IMG/VR virus record: IMGVR_UViG_3300023223_001476
Span: 1 to 44,378 of that record
Source of the DNA: a virus
Direction: 5' to 3' (one strand)
Length of the DNA stretch: 44,378 nucleotides
The notes under the pieces: model-generated
Seen by the model: the letters and a program-made list of their open reading frames with translations, nothing else
Told to the model about the DNA's origin: nothing
Databases searched by the model: none
Shown here: piece by piece, positions 1-7,710 of the stretch
Layout of the letters: each line of letters opens with the position of its first letter
Position numbering within the stretch: the first letter of the stretch is position 1
Translations under genes and position numbers: made by a program

Positions 1-1065
1 TTAGATTTGGGAGACGATAAAACACTTCTTTCACGATCTGAAAAAAGACTCTTAAAATTTAAAGAGGGGAAGCCTAATCCCACTTATGGCGCATTGGATC
101 AAACGCGGCGAGAAGTCGGAGAAGCATTGTCTAAGCAACAGGGGGAATTCAAAAATGACACTGAATCCGTTCTCAATGAAGTCTATGGAGTTCTCAGCGA
201 CGATCAACAGGGCGTAGCGGATTCTTTCAGGGTTGGCGCTCAATACCAGGTCGGCAGAAATTATGTATCCAAAAGGAAGGAATTGGAGAAAGAAGCGCTG
301 GCATTATTCGGGCGTGAACTTGCAGGATCAATATTGCCTAAGTTAGCGACAGCGGCGACGAAACTTACCAAAGGTGACGTTTCCCTTTTCAGAAAATTGA
401 TGGACGCTATCCCCGCAAATAAAAGACAAGAAGCGGCGGCGACAATGCTGAATGAATTCTTTTCGTCCGGGGCAAGAAAGAAACGCGCTATAGGAGGCGG
501 GTTTGTAAGCGCCTTTGAATCTCTCAAAAGAAACCCAGGAGCAAAGAAAGAAATCTTTAAACATTTACCGCCAGGATCGGAAGCTAAATTTGACGATATC
601 GGGCGCGTTGCCACAGGAATTTTCAAGTCAAAAGCTTTGGAAAATAAATCCAAAACCGCTAGAGATATTCTTTTAGCGATAGATGACGGCGGCTTGTATA
701 GAAAATTAAAGGAAGGCACAACAAAAGCCGTAGCCGCTGAAGCGGTGGGAACCACATTTGGCTTTCCTGGCGTGGTTACAGGCGCTCGTTTATTGGTCGG
801 TGATTTGTTTAAAAAAGGAAGGAAAGTTGTTTCAGATATCGGCGACGAATTGTTTACGTCCGCAGCCTTTAAAAAAGCCATTGAAGACGCTGGATCAGGC
901 AAAGATGTATTAGGGACCGGAATAACAAAATCATCTGTTTTCAAAAAATGGTTGAAAGCGCAACCGCCAGATATAAAAACCGAAATTGCGGCAATAGGAT
1001 TCATCCCGTTTATAACGGCGCCCGATGATCCTAGACTATCGCTTGACCTTCAGGAGATTCAATAA
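1..1065 (+). CDS. C-terminal part of a large ejection (internal virion) protein, 5' end cut by the window edge
   Basis: The frame is open from base 1 with no convincing start; the first TTG at 7 has no ribosome site. I therefore read it as the last ~354 codons of a longer gene. The product is Lys/Glu/Ala-rich and mostly helical, with a Gly/Val-rich hydrophobic stretch around residues 245-265, as in ejection proteins that enter the host envelope with the DNA. It ends 1 base before the tailspike-like gene, matching the place of gp16 just before gp9 in P22-type genomes. The N-terminal part probably begins at 44257, at the other end of the window. The family call rests on position and composition, not on a catalytic motif. 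Confidence 0.6.
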   Translation, partial: LDLGDDKTLLSRSEKRLLKFKEGKPNPTYGALDQTRREVGEALSKQQGEFKNDTESVLNEVYGVLSDDQQGVADSFRVGAQYQVGRNYVSKRKELEKEALALFGRELAGSILPKLATAATKLTKGDVSLFRKLMDAIPANKRQEAAATMLNEFFSSGARKKRAIGGGFVSAFESLKRNPGAKKEIFKHLPPGSEAKFDDIGRVATGIFKSKALENKSKTARDILLAIDDGGLYRKLKEGTTKAVAAEAVGTTFGFPGVVTGARLLVGDLFKKGRKVVSDIGDELFTSAAFKKAIEDAGSGKDVLGTGITKSSVFKKWLKAQPPDIKTEIAAIGFIPFITAPDDPRLSLDLQEIQ

Positions 1066-2448
1066 ATGTCAGCATTCTTAGATGAAAATACTCAATTTGT
1101 AGATGATGGAGGGAAGCCTCTTGCAGGCGGGAAAGCTTATTTCGGAGTTGTCGGGTCGGACCCTATTCTTTTCCCAATCCAGATATTCTCTGATAGAGCC
1201 TTGAAGATAGAGCTTAACAATCCTCAAACATTAGATGCGGATGGTCGAACTGAAAATAAAATTTGGATTTCCACGGTATATTCTCTTTTGGTTCAGGATG
1301 TGTTGGGCGTTCAGCATATACAACAATTAGACCAAGGAACTTTACTTTCATCAGAATTTATAACGCTTACTGTTACTGGAGGCGCAAACGATCTGATAGC
1401 CGATGGAGTATCGCCAATAGAATTACTCTCAGATAAAGGTATTTATGTTCTCCAAACCATAAATCCCAATAGTGGCCCAATGACATTGGAAGTTGGAATG
1501 GTGACAGCAAAAGATATAAAACTAAATCTGGATCAGGATATTCAGGAAATAAAAGTTAAAGCGGATCAGACAATGTTGCTTGCCTTTAATGAATCTCTTG
1601 ATATTTTCGAGTGGATTAATCCTAGTGATAAAATAATTTATCTGACAAGAGCAGTGGATGTTACAGCGGTTCCCACCACGCCTATATGGATAACTGACGG
1701 AAATTTTATTCATGTTGTAGGCGCAGATATCATAGTCTCTTTTGGCGACTCTCAACAAGCTGGAGCTATAAGAAAAATTATATGGGATGCAGGCTCAACC
1801 ATAACAGATAACGCGGCAATAATTGTTCCAGGTGGAGCTAATCTCATAACCGGAGCGGGTGATTCATGCGAAGTGATTGCCGATTCAATCAATCCTACTA
1901 TATCTCGAATCACTCAATATCAAAGAGGGGCTGTCGTTCCATTTGACGGCCAGGTTGAAATTCCTTGGACTTTTGTAACAGTTGATTTAAATAATGAAAC
2001 CGTACCAGTGACATTACTTTCAGGGTTGAGCAATATAAACTCAATAGACATTACCGTTAAAAATTGGAATCATGATATTGAGGAAGACCGTCTATCGCCT
2101 ATCTTTCAACTGGTAACGACTAGTACGATAACGGGAGGTTATGATTCAAGAATTACAAGTTACAAATTTGATCCTGAAGCCTTTATTGATGTAAACAACT
2201 CTTCAGGATTTAATATTGCGGACCAAGCTCAAGTTGACGGCGGGGATCAATTAGCTTTTGAGGTTTCACTAAAACATTTTGGGAATAATGTTTGGAATTG
2301 CACATCGATAGGACGAGAAAACAGTTTTAACTATTGGGGGAGTGGACAGATATCTCTCGGAGCGCCTTTGACAGGTCTCGTAATGGAAATGATCGGCAGT
2401 GGTGGAAAAGGCATTGATGGCGGGTCGGTAAATATGAGATATCGATAA
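1066..2448 (+). CDS. Tailspike-like protein with P22-type head-binding N-terminus
   Basis: Residues 1-100 look like the P22 tailspike head-binding domain: a start 'SAFLDENTQFVDDGGKPL', a 'GKAYFG' strand, and a 'TLDADGR...' turn followed by 'YSLLVQDVLGV'. In P22-like phages this domain docks the spike on the tail hub. The remaining ~360 residues are beta-rich, Asn/Ile-rich and without a motif I recognise, and the length is shorter than P22 gp9 (667 aa). There is no obvious catalytic triad, so a receptor-binding role is inferred from position. The start is the ATG directly after the upstream stop, with AGGAG 10 bases before it. Confidence 0.75.
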   Translation: MSAFLDENTQFVDDGGKPLAGGKAYFGVVGSDPILFPIQIFSDRALKIELNNPQTLDADGRTENKIWISTVYSLLVQDVLGVQHIQQLDQGTLLSSEFITLTVTGGANDLIADGVSPIELLSDKGIYVLQTINPNSGPMTLEVGMVTAKDIKLNLDQDIQEIKVKADQTMLLAFNESLDIFEWINPSDKIIYLTRAVDVTAVPTTPIWITDGNFIHVVGADIIVSFGDSQQAGAIRKIIWDAGSTITDNAAIIVPGGANLITGAGDSCEVIADSINPTISRITQYQRGAVVPFDGQVEIPWTFVTVDLNNETVPVTLLSGLSNINSIDITVKNWNHDIEEDRLSPIFQLVTTSTITGGYDSRITSYKFDPEAFIDVNNSSGFNIADQAQVDGGDQLAFEVSLKHFGNNVWNCTSIGRENSFNYWGSGQISLGAPLTGLVMEMIGSGGKGIDGGSVNMRYR

Positions 2449-2457
2449 AAAGTCAAT

Positions 2458-4692
2458 ATGCTAAACAAATTGACAAGAATTCAAGCTGGCGAATCTCTTC
2501 CATTCACGTTTGACCGTAGCGGTGCCTCCCTGAAAGACTGGACTTGCCAAATATTTGTCAAGCAGAAGCCTGATGATATTCGCGCCGTTGACAGGCAAAT
2601 CCTTTCTACAAATAATTTTAACTTTAAGGGGGTTCTAACAAGCGCGGAAACCCTAAATTTGGAAGACGGTGTTTGGCAATTAGTAGGGCTTTTGCAAAAT
2701 ATCAAGACTGATGAACAAGAAGAAATACCTATAAGATTTAGCGTCACAAAATCATTTAAAATTACCCCCAGTGTTTCCACTCCTATTTTTTCTCCGCCAG
2801 CCGGAACTTTTGAAAATACAGTTGTTGTCACTATAGCTTCGGCGACCCCAGAAGCGATCATCCATTTCACTACTGACGGCTCAGACCCGACAATTTTATC
2901 TGATATATTTAAAACTCCAATCATATTGACCCCATCAGGATCGCCGCATTCTCTAAAAGCGTTCGCCGTTAAGTCAGGTTTAATCGATAGCGCCATATCT
3001 TCCGCTATCTATAATGTTCAGGACAAGGTTGAATCCGTCACTTTCTTGCCCATTGCGGGAATTATTTCAGAAACTCAAACAATTACTCTTTCTACGCCCA
3101 CTTCCGGCGCAATCATTCATTTCACCGATAACGGTGATCCTGTCGATAAGAATTCTGAAATTTTTTTGGTTCCTTTTACGCTTCCGTTAGGGAATCAAAT
3201 AGTGAAAGCGTTTGCCGTTAAACCGAATTTTATTGATAGCGATAAAACTCAAGCAAATTATACCGTAGAGGATATGGTTGAACCCGTCACCTATTCGCCG
3301 CCAGAAGGAACAATTTTCGACATAGATACTATAGCTCTTTCGACAACCACTTCCGGCGCAACCATTCATTTCACAAAAAACGGTGATCCTGTCGATGATG
3401 AATCTGAAATTTTTGTGCTTCCTTTTACGCTTCCGTTAGGGAATCAGGTTGTTAAAGCGTTCGCGTTAAAAACAGGTTTTTTTGAAAGCGTTAAAAATGA
3501 AGCGAATTACAATGTTATTCAACAGACGGTCCAGCCTGTTACCTTTTCGCCTCCTGCCGGAACCATAAGAGAAACAGATTTGATAACTCTTTTGACAGGT
3601 ACATCAGGAGCGACTATTCGTTTCACCGACGATGGGAGTCCTCCCGATGGGAATTCTGATCCTTTTATTCTTCCTTTTACTTTACCTCTTGGAAATCAGA
3701 TAGTGAGAGCGTTTGCCGAGAAAGACGGATTTATACCTAGTGTCGAAACCCAGGCAAATTATGCCGTAGAGGATGTGGTGGCGCCAGTAACATTTTTGCC
3801 CGTAGATGAAAATATATTGGATGATACGCCAATATCCCTGGCAACAACTACATCAGGAGCCACCATCCGTTTCACAACAAACGGCGAAACTCCCGATGAG
3901 AATTCTCAAGAGTTTATACTTCCTTTTACGCTTACGGAAGGAGTCCGAACTGTAAAGGCAATTGGGCTTAAAGATAATTTCTTTACTAGCACAGAGACTC
4001 AAAAAACTTATACGGTTACGACGGCATTTTCCCCCTTGGATATTTCAAACATCGTTTTTTGGGTGGATGCAAATGATGAGAACAGTGTTGACGAATCCGT
4101 TGGTGGTGTTTCTGAGTGGAGAGATCAAAGCAGTAATAATAATCATATAATACAGGGAGTAAGTTCAAGACGACCTTCTTATAATGATTCAGTAACCCCG
4201 CATTTTATATTGTTTAACGGTACTACCGACTTAATGGGTCTTAATAGCGCATCCCAACGCGGTCAACCAAATACATTTTTTATGGTCGCTAGAGCCGTTG
4301 ATAATTCAGGGACACAAGTTATATTTGACAGTGCAGGCACCTCCAGAGCGCAAGTATTCTCTGATTCAGGCGGGGTTTGGACTATGGGCGCTGACGTGCC
4401 AGTAAGTACAGGAAAATCTTCAAATACAAACAAGAATATTTTAACGCCGATTTTCGATAAATTTAATAGTAGATTTTATGTCAATGGCGGCTCTTCTAAT
4501 ATATTTAATGTAGGAACTGATGTAACGTTTGGGTTTCTATTGGCAACGGCTACAGAAATCGAAAATTTTGCAAATTATGAATTCTACGATATTTTATTTT
4601 ACAGTAGACTATTGACGCTTCAAGAATTGAATGATTTGGGGGAATTTTTTGCCGATAAGCATTCCTTAACTTGGACCACGATCACAGTTTAA
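2458..4692 (+). CDS. Modular adhesin: BppU-like N-domain, five chitobiase/Fn3-like repeats, LamG-like C-domain
   Basis: Three parts are visible. Residues ~1-103 are a small beta domain clearly paralogous to the whole protein at 31339-31647; it resembles baseplate-upper-protein N-domains. Residues ~106-525 hold five repeats of ~83 residues with a shared pattern: 'PVTFSPPAGT', 'TSGATIHFT.DG', 'PFTLPLGNQ.VKAFA'. These resemble chitobiase C-terminal/Fn3-like carbohydrate-associated modules. Residues ~526-744 form a concanavalin/LamG-type domain with 'WRDQSSNNNH' and an end 'FFADKHSLTW', paralogous to 30304-31074. It is likely a surface-binding tail appendage. It lies 9 bases after the spike gene and is followed by a strong terminator. 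Confidence 0.8.
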   Translation: MLNKLTRIQAGESLPFTFDRSGASLKDWTCQIFVKQKPDDIRAVDRQILSTNNFNFKGVLTSAETLNLEDGVWQLVGLLQNIKTDEQEEIPIRFSVTKSFKITPSVSTPIFSPPAGTFENTVVVTIASATPEAIIHFTTDGSDPTILSDIFKTPIILTPSGSPHSLKAFAVKSGLIDSAISSAIYNVQDKVESVTFLPIAGIISETQTITLSTPTSGAIIHFTDNGDPVDKNSEIFLVPFTLPLGNQIVKAFAVKPNFIDSDKTQANYTVEDMVEPVTYSPPEGTIFDIDTIALSTTTSGATIHFTKNGDPVDDESEIFVLPFTLPLGNQVVKAFALKTGFFESVKNEANYNVIQQTVQPVTFSPPAGTIRETDLITLLTGTSGATIRFTDDGSPPDGNSDPFILPFTLPLGNQIVRAFAEKDGFIPSVETQANYAVEDVVAPVTFLPVDENILDDTPISLATTTSGATIRFTTNGETPDENSQEFILPFTLTEGVRTVKAIGLKDNFFTSTETQKTYTVTTAFSPLDISNIVFWVDANDENSVDESVGGVSEWRDQSSNNNHIIQGVSSRRPSYNDSVTPHFILFNGTTDLMGLNSASQRGQPNTFFMVARAVDNSGTQVIFDSAGTSRAQVFSDSGGVWTMGADVPVSTGKSSNTNKNILTPIFDKFNSRFYVNGGSSNIFNVGTDVTFGFLLATATEIENFANYEFYDILFYSRLLTLQELNDLGEFFADKHSLTWTTITV

Positions 4693-4721
4693 AGGGCCAC
4701 ATTTAAAATTAGTTTTTCTTT

Positions 4722-4745
4722 GCCCCTTTATGGGGCTTTTTTTTG
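4722..4745 (+). terminator. Rho-independent terminator after the tail adhesin
   Basis: The stem GCCCC-tttat-GGGGC is followed by eight T residues. It closes the rightward late transcript and separates it from the promoter at 4757. Confidence 0.9.
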
Positions 4746-4756
4746 TTTAATATATG

Positions 4757-4785
4757 TTGACATATTGTCAATAGTGCGATATTTT
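4757..4785 (+). promoter_or_regulatory. Sigma70-type promoter with overlapping operator TTGACATATTGTCAA
   Basis: A perfect -35 TTGACA (4757-4762), a 17-bp spacer and a -10 TATTTT (4780-4785) precede the gene at 4848. The perfect dyad TTGAC-atatt-GTCAA (4757-4771) starts at the -35 box, the usual layout of a repressed phage promoter. The 35 bp from 4754 match the promoter at 14236 in 30 positions, so the two are probably controlled by the same repressor. Confidence 0.8.
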
Positions 4786-4847
4786 ATGTCGCCGTTGACA
4801 GATACTGCAATTTAGGGCAAAAATGACTCTTAAAGGAGGTATAATTA

Positions 4848-5213
4848 ATGATTTCGATTGAAGAATTAAAAAGGTTAATTGAGAAGGAAAGGGCGCAACT
4901 TTACCGAATGGAATTGGCAGAAGATTATGATCTAAATATCCTTTCAGAAGGAAAATATTACAGATACATAAATAATGAAACGTATGACCCCTGGTACACA
5001 TTTATAAAAGTTTTGACTATCAAAAGAGAGTCCGCAAGATACGCCAGAGTGATATCATTTGAGAAAACTATAAATGATGAATGTATATATTCTGGCGAAT
5101 ATAAACGAAGGATAAATCTATTGGGGGAAGAGATATCTCAAGAGGAATTTATAGATGAATTTTCCAAATTCAATGTCACTGTCAGGCATTTTGCCATAAG
5201 CGTGAAATTATGA
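4848..5213 (+). CDS. Hypothetical protein, first gene of a repressor-controlled cassette
   Basis: This is a 121-residue charged soluble protein, helical for ~30 residues and then beta-rich with many Tyr and Arg. No signal peptide, membrane segment or known motif is seen. It has an excellent ribosome site, AAAGGAGG, 9 bases before the ATG, and sits ~57 bases after the promoter/operator at 4757. That placement directly behind a promoter shared with the early region suggests an early or host-takeover role, but function is unknown. Confidence 0.8.
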   Translation: MISIEELKRLIEKERAQLYRMELAEDYDLNILSEGKYYRYINNETYDPWYTFIKVLTIKRESARYARVISFEKTINDECIYSGEYKRRINLLGEEISQEEFIDEFSKFNVTVRHFAISVKL

Positions 5214-5225
5214 TGGAGGGATTAA

Positions 5226-5342
5226 ATGGACATTTTTAGCGGTATATCATATATGGAAGCGTTGCAAATGGAAGTTGTCAAAACCATAGTAATTGTAGGT
5301 TTGCTTCTGTTCATTATTATTCGATGGATTTTTAAAAAATAA
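5226..5342 (+). CDS. Small single-pass membrane peptide
   Basis: This is a 38-residue ORF starting MDIFSGISYM, with one strongly hydrophobic helix (residues ~18-33, 'KTIVIVGLLLFIIIRW') and a basic C-terminal tail, FKK. A TGGAGG site precedes the ATG. Its stop TAA is directly followed by the ATG of the next gene, so the two are co-translated. It could be a holin-like or exclusion peptide; nothing in the sequence decides this. Confidence 0.65.
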   Translation: MDIFSGISYMEALQMEVVKTIVIVGLLLFIIIRWIFKK

Positions 5343-5534
5343 ATGCAAATATTAAGCGAAATATTATTCCAGGAAATTTTTATGCATGAAGCGTTTCGAT
5401 ATGGGGTCGGCGCTGCTTGTCTTGTTTATCTTGTTTTAAAATTGATTATTTCAATAATGCGCAGAAGAGGAAACCCAATAACCTCTGATATTGAGAGTGG
5501 CGAACCGGATAAATTTGAAAGGCCAGAAAAATGA
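5343..5534 (+). CDS. Small membrane protein
   Basis: This is a 63-residue protein with one hydrophobic helix at about residues 20-39 ('YGVGAACLVYLVLKLIISIM'), followed by RRRG and a charged, probably cytoplasmic tail. By the positive-inside rule the N-terminus faces the periplasm. It starts at the base after the upstream stop. A restart at Met14 (MHEAF) is possible. Pairing with the preceding membrane peptide suggests the two act together, for example in superinfection exclusion or lysis timing, which is inference. Confidence 0.65.
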   Translation: MQILSEILFQEIFMHEAFRYGVGAACLVYLVLKLIISIMRRRGNPITSDIESGEPDKFERPEK

Positions 5535-5565
5535 AAAAGCCCTGAGAGGACCTCAAGACTTTTTC
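5534..5565. terminator. Probable terminator hairpin, usable in both directions
   Basis: AAAAAG and CTTTTT arms enclose an inner TGAG/CTCA stem. It ends the rightward membrane-protein pair; the A-tract on the left would also serve leftward transcripts. Confidence 0.5.
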
Positions 5566-5637
5566 GCCAAAGACATAAAAACGAGATATTTAGATTACCC
5601 CCTTTAAAATTATTTGTCAAACAAAAAGGAGAGACAA

Positions 5638-5895
5638 ATGAGAAGGATTAGATTAAGAAAGTTTACGGCAAAGGGAATTGAAGCTTGTCTAGGAACGAGG
5701 TTAAGGAAATGGCGGAAACTTAATAAACTAAAGGGCTATCAACTAGCGGACCATATTGGACTCTCTCAAGCTTCCTTATCGGACATCGAAAATAATCATA
5801 CGCATCCTTCAGCAAATACGGTTGCCTTATTGATAAAGAAAACGAATATAAATCCTATTTGGTTGTTGCTCAACGAAGGAGATATGGAAAGGTAA
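5638..5895 (+). CDS. XRE-family helix-turn-helix regulator
   Basis: This is an 85-residue protein. Residues ~15-75 form a lambda-repressor-type HTH: 'LGTRLRKWRKLNKLKGYQLA' followed by 'IGLSQASLSDIENN'. A basic N-terminal arm (MRRIRLRKF) probably adds minor-groove contacts. There is no C-terminal oligomerisation or peptidase domain. I chose the ATG at 5638 because AAAAGGAGAG lies just before it; an upstream TTG in frame has no such site. It is one of three XRE proteins in the window, with those at 13812 and 21531. Confidence 0.9.
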   Translation: MRRIRLRKFTAKGIEACLGTRLRKWRKLNKLKGYQLADHIGLSQASLSDIENNHTHPSANTVALLIKKTNINPIWLLLNEGDMER

Positions 5896-5900
5896 AATTC

Positions 5901-5984
5901 TCAGTTCGTATATCGTAATAGGGCAAAAACAATAGCGATAATTATTACAAAGGCGATCAAACATAAAGTCGTTTCTTCGCTCAT
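5901..5984 (-). CDS. Tiny membrane peptide (27 aa)
   Basis: MSEETTLCLIAFVIIIAIVF leads into ALLRYTN, giving a single hydrophobic helix. The ATG is 3 bases after the stop of the upstream leftward gene, so translational coupling is likely; there is no independent strong ribosome site. Similar tiny membrane peptides occur at 8237 and 8919. The call rests on hydrophobicity and close packing only. Confidence 0.45.
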   Translation of the reverse strand: MSEETTLCLIAFVIIIAIVFALLRYTN

Positions 5985-5987
5985 AAT

Positions 5988-6203
5988 TTATATTTCTATC
6001 AAGTCTGAGGCTTTCAATTTCTTTTCCTCTTTTACTTTTACCAGGTTTTTTTTATTGGCGCGTTTGGTCTGATAAAATTGGTTAACATTTGGTTCAAGTC
6101 TTTTAGCGTGAACAATTCTTATTAATTCTCCCTTTGCATTGAAAATTTTAACCCTGTTCAGGCCGCTTAAATCAGTTCCTACATGCTTAATTTCTTCTCC
6201 CAT
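5988..6203 (-). CDS. Hypothetical small basic protein
   Basis: This is a 71-residue product starting MGEEIKHVGTDLSGLNRVKI. It has a short beta-like half ('RVKIFNAKGELIRIVHAKRL') and a Lys-rich second half. The ribosome site GAGGG lies before the ATG. It follows the tRNA-Arg gene in the leftward direction and may be co-transcribed with the tiny membrane peptide at 5901. No family is recognised. Confidence 0.7.
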   Translation of the reverse strand: MGEEIKHVGTDLSGLNRVKIFNAKGELIRIVHAKRLEPNVNQFYQTKRANKKNLVKVKEEKKLKASDLIEI

Positions 6204-6224
6204 GATATACCCTCATTTAAATTA

Positions 6225-6298
6225 TGCGCCTGGTAGGATTTGAACCTACTGCCTATAGATTAGAAGTCTATCGCTCTATCCAGGTGAGCTACAGGCGC
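6225..6298 (-). tRNA. tRNA-Arg (anticodon UCU)
   Basis: Read leftward, a complete cloverleaf folds: acceptor GCGCCTG/CAGGCGC, D-stem GCTC/GAGC, anticodon stem ATAGA/TCTAT with loop CTTCTAA (anticodon UCU, codon AGA), and T-stem GTAGG/CCTAC with loop TTCAAAT. The discriminator is A and CCA is not encoded. Phage tRNA-Arg(UCU) commonly supports translation of AGA-rich phage genes in hosts that use it rarely; that role is inferred here. Confidence 0.95.
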
Positions 6299-6299
6299 G

Positions 6300-7079
6300 T
6301 TATACATCATATAGATGTTCGTGGATCAATATCCCATAAAAACCTACGCCAATGCGCATAAAGCCTTTTTGTTCCGTTCCCGCCAGAGCCATTTTATTGC
6401 CGAAATTTTTTCTTTCATCGTCAGGTATATTGCAAGCTGTCATAAGTTCGGTAATCGACATTTTGCGCCGAGACTCCCATATTTGTTTATATGCCTTATT
6501 TAAATTTCCGCCAATTTTAAAAGGGTTTGCAGGAGGGTCATTTACTTCAGGCTCATTTGCTTCAGATTTATTTATTTTTTTGATTTTTGTTTTTTGTTCC
6601 TTTAAGTTTTTTGGATGCAATTTATATAAATGTTTAAATTGAATCAGACCATAAACGGCTCGTTGGGGATTACCATTAATATCAAAATCAATTCTGAAAT
6701 AACAATTCTTCTTACGAGAAGCGCCCGAAAGGTTTACTCCCAAAATTCGAGCAGAATCGCCCTTAAAATTCATTATATCGGCAATCTCGCTAATCGAATA
6801 AGGTCGTTTTTCACAAGTAAATAACCTGTTTGTTACATCACAAAGCATGCCGCCTGTTTGGTAGGGGTTATGCATTCCTTCCAGGGAATTGTTATTATCT
6901 GGCTCAACACTCTCGTTTTTTTCTTCAGTTGGTTTATCCAAAGAACCGAATAGAATTAGAGTTTTGGCGTTTTCGTAAGTGGCAATTTCAACCGCCAATT
7001 CTCTTAATTTTATTTCATATTCCAATCTTACGCTTTGCAACTCCCCTATTTTTTGATCGATAGCTTCAAATGATTCCAT
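6300..7079 (-). CDS. Protein with N-terminal coiled coil and duplicated winged-helix-like domain
   Basis: This is a 259-residue protein. Residues 1-50 form a coiled coil. Two related ~65-residue domains follow (~76-145 and ~190-255), each starting 'GG.L' and running through a helix, 'YSISEIADIMNF' or 'MSITELMTACNI', then a turn and a beta hairpin ending 'VYGLI' or 'FYGILI'. That is a winged-helix-like layout. The linker is Lys/Pro/Glu-rich. A DNA- or RNA-binding regulator is the best guess. The ATG has AGGAGA ahead of it, and the leader carries three copies of the structured RNA element (7109-7388). The gene ends just before the tRNA. Confidence 0.75.
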   Translation of the reverse strand: MESFEAIDQKIGELQSVRLEYEIKLRELAVEIATYENAKTLILFGSLDKPTEEKNESVEPDNNNSLEGMHNPYQTGGMLCDVTNRLFTCEKRPYSISEIADIMNFKGDSARILGVNLSGASRKKNCYFRIDFDINGNPQRAVYGLIQFKHLYKLHPKNLKEQKTKIKKINKSEANEPEVNDPPANPFKIGGNLNKAYKQIWESRRKMSITELMTACNIPDDERKNFGNKMALAGTEQKGFMRIGVGFYGILIHEHLYDV

Positions 7080-7108
7080 TATAAATTTCTCCTAAAATTA
7101 AAAAAGTA

Positions 7109-7198
7109 AACAGCCCCCAATCGGTATAGCCCTGAGGGGGAAAGGCCGATTAGGTTTTAGATATGGACCCGTCCTGGGCGAAGCCCACAAATAGCTGC
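7109..7198 (-). ncRNA. Structured RNA element, copy A (three-way junction, AUU / UCUAAAAC)
   Basis: Read leftward: P1 CAGC/GCUG; joining AUU; P2 UGUGG/CCAUA with an inner GCCC/GGGU; invariant UCUAAAACC; P3 AAUCGG/CCGAUU; then P1'. A CCCCC inside the P3 loop can pair with the GGGGG just 3' of P3, which would make a pseudoknot or an alternative terminator-like stem before a U-rich run. It ends about 20 bases before the ribosome site of the gene starting at 7079, as expected of a cis-regulatory leader. Confidence 0.6.
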
Positions 7199-7207
7199 AA
7201 AAAAATA

Positions 7208-7288
7208 GCGGACCCTAGAATAATGTCTCTTAGCATTATTAAAGTTTTAGACTCTCTGAGGCTCCAGTCCTCAAAGAGAATGGCCCTT
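7208..7288 (-). ncRNA. Structured RNA element, copy B (three-way junction, AUU / UCUAAAAC)
   Basis: Read leftward: P1 GGGCC/GGUCC; AUU; a 10-bp P2 starting CUCUUUGAGG; UCUAAAAC; P3 AAUAAUG/CAUUAUU with loop CUAAGAGA; P1'. This is the cleanest copy, with all three helices fully paired apart from G-U wobbles. The helix sequences differ completely from the other copies while the junction strands are identical. Confidence 0.65.
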
Positions 7289-7326
7289 GTTATAACAACC
7301 CCCACTCGAAGTAAAGGAATTTCCAG

Positions 7327-7388
7327 AAAACCGACGAATGGGTTTTAGACGGAACCGATCCTACCAAAGGGGATTCCGAATGGTTGCA
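7327..7388 (-). ncRNA. Structured RNA element, copy C (three-way junction, AUU / UCUAAAAC)
   Basis: Read leftward: GCAACC then AUU; P2 CGGAAUC/GGUUCCG; UCUAAAACC; P3 AAAACC/GGUUUU with loop CAUUCGUC (using the end of the conserved strand). CAACC could close with GGUUG near 7300, giving a longer P1 spacing than in the other copies. It shares GCAACCAUU with copy D. Confidence 0.55.
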
Positions 7389-7396
7389 CACTGATT

Positions 7397-7651
7397 TTAT
7401 TTTTGGGGTCTGTATATAAAACCATTTTTGTCCAGGTTGATACTGTCAAAAAGACCGGACTCAAATAATTTGTTCATAAACAAAGTTGCGACCTCAAGCT
7501 GCATAACCATGATTAAGCAAGCCTCTGAAGGGAGATCGTCTTTTGGGATATGGGTTTTTATCTCTTCTATTTTATCGTTTAATCTTTTGATTTCATCCCC
7601 AAGATTTTTTAACGTAGAAGTTATATCAAGGGGTGTTTTGGGGTCTGGCAT
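7397..7651 (-). CDS. Hypothetical helical protein, last gene of the envelope cluster
   Basis: The product is 84 residues from the ATG with GGAGA nine bases upstream (MPDPKTPLDI); an in-frame ATG 48 bases upstream gives 100 residues but has a poor ribosome site. A coiled-coil segment ('LKNLGDEIKRLNDKIEEI') is followed by a region compatible with helix packing ('ACLIMVMQLEVATLFMNKLF'). No signal peptide is seen. It lies 59 bases downstream of the lipoprotein gene. Function is unknown. Confidence 0.65.
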   Translation of the reverse strand: MPDPKTPLDITSTLKNLGDEIKRLNDKIEEIKTHIPKDDLPSEACLIMVMQLEVATLFMNKLFESGLFDSINLDKNGFIYRPQK

Positions 7652-7710
7652 TGTTTTTATCTCCATAATAAAATGATTTATTTTTTGATCATTGGTCATG
7701 TTAATGTTTT

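Noticed and set aside
261-1004. Long open frame on the opposite strand of the ejection gene
   Set aside because: It mirrors the real plus-strand gene, has no ribosome site and has an unlikely composition.
6225-6298. tRNA gene as the attachment site of this phage
   Set aside because: The tRNA is complete and phage-internal, far from the integrase, and no flanking repeat was seen that would mark an att core.
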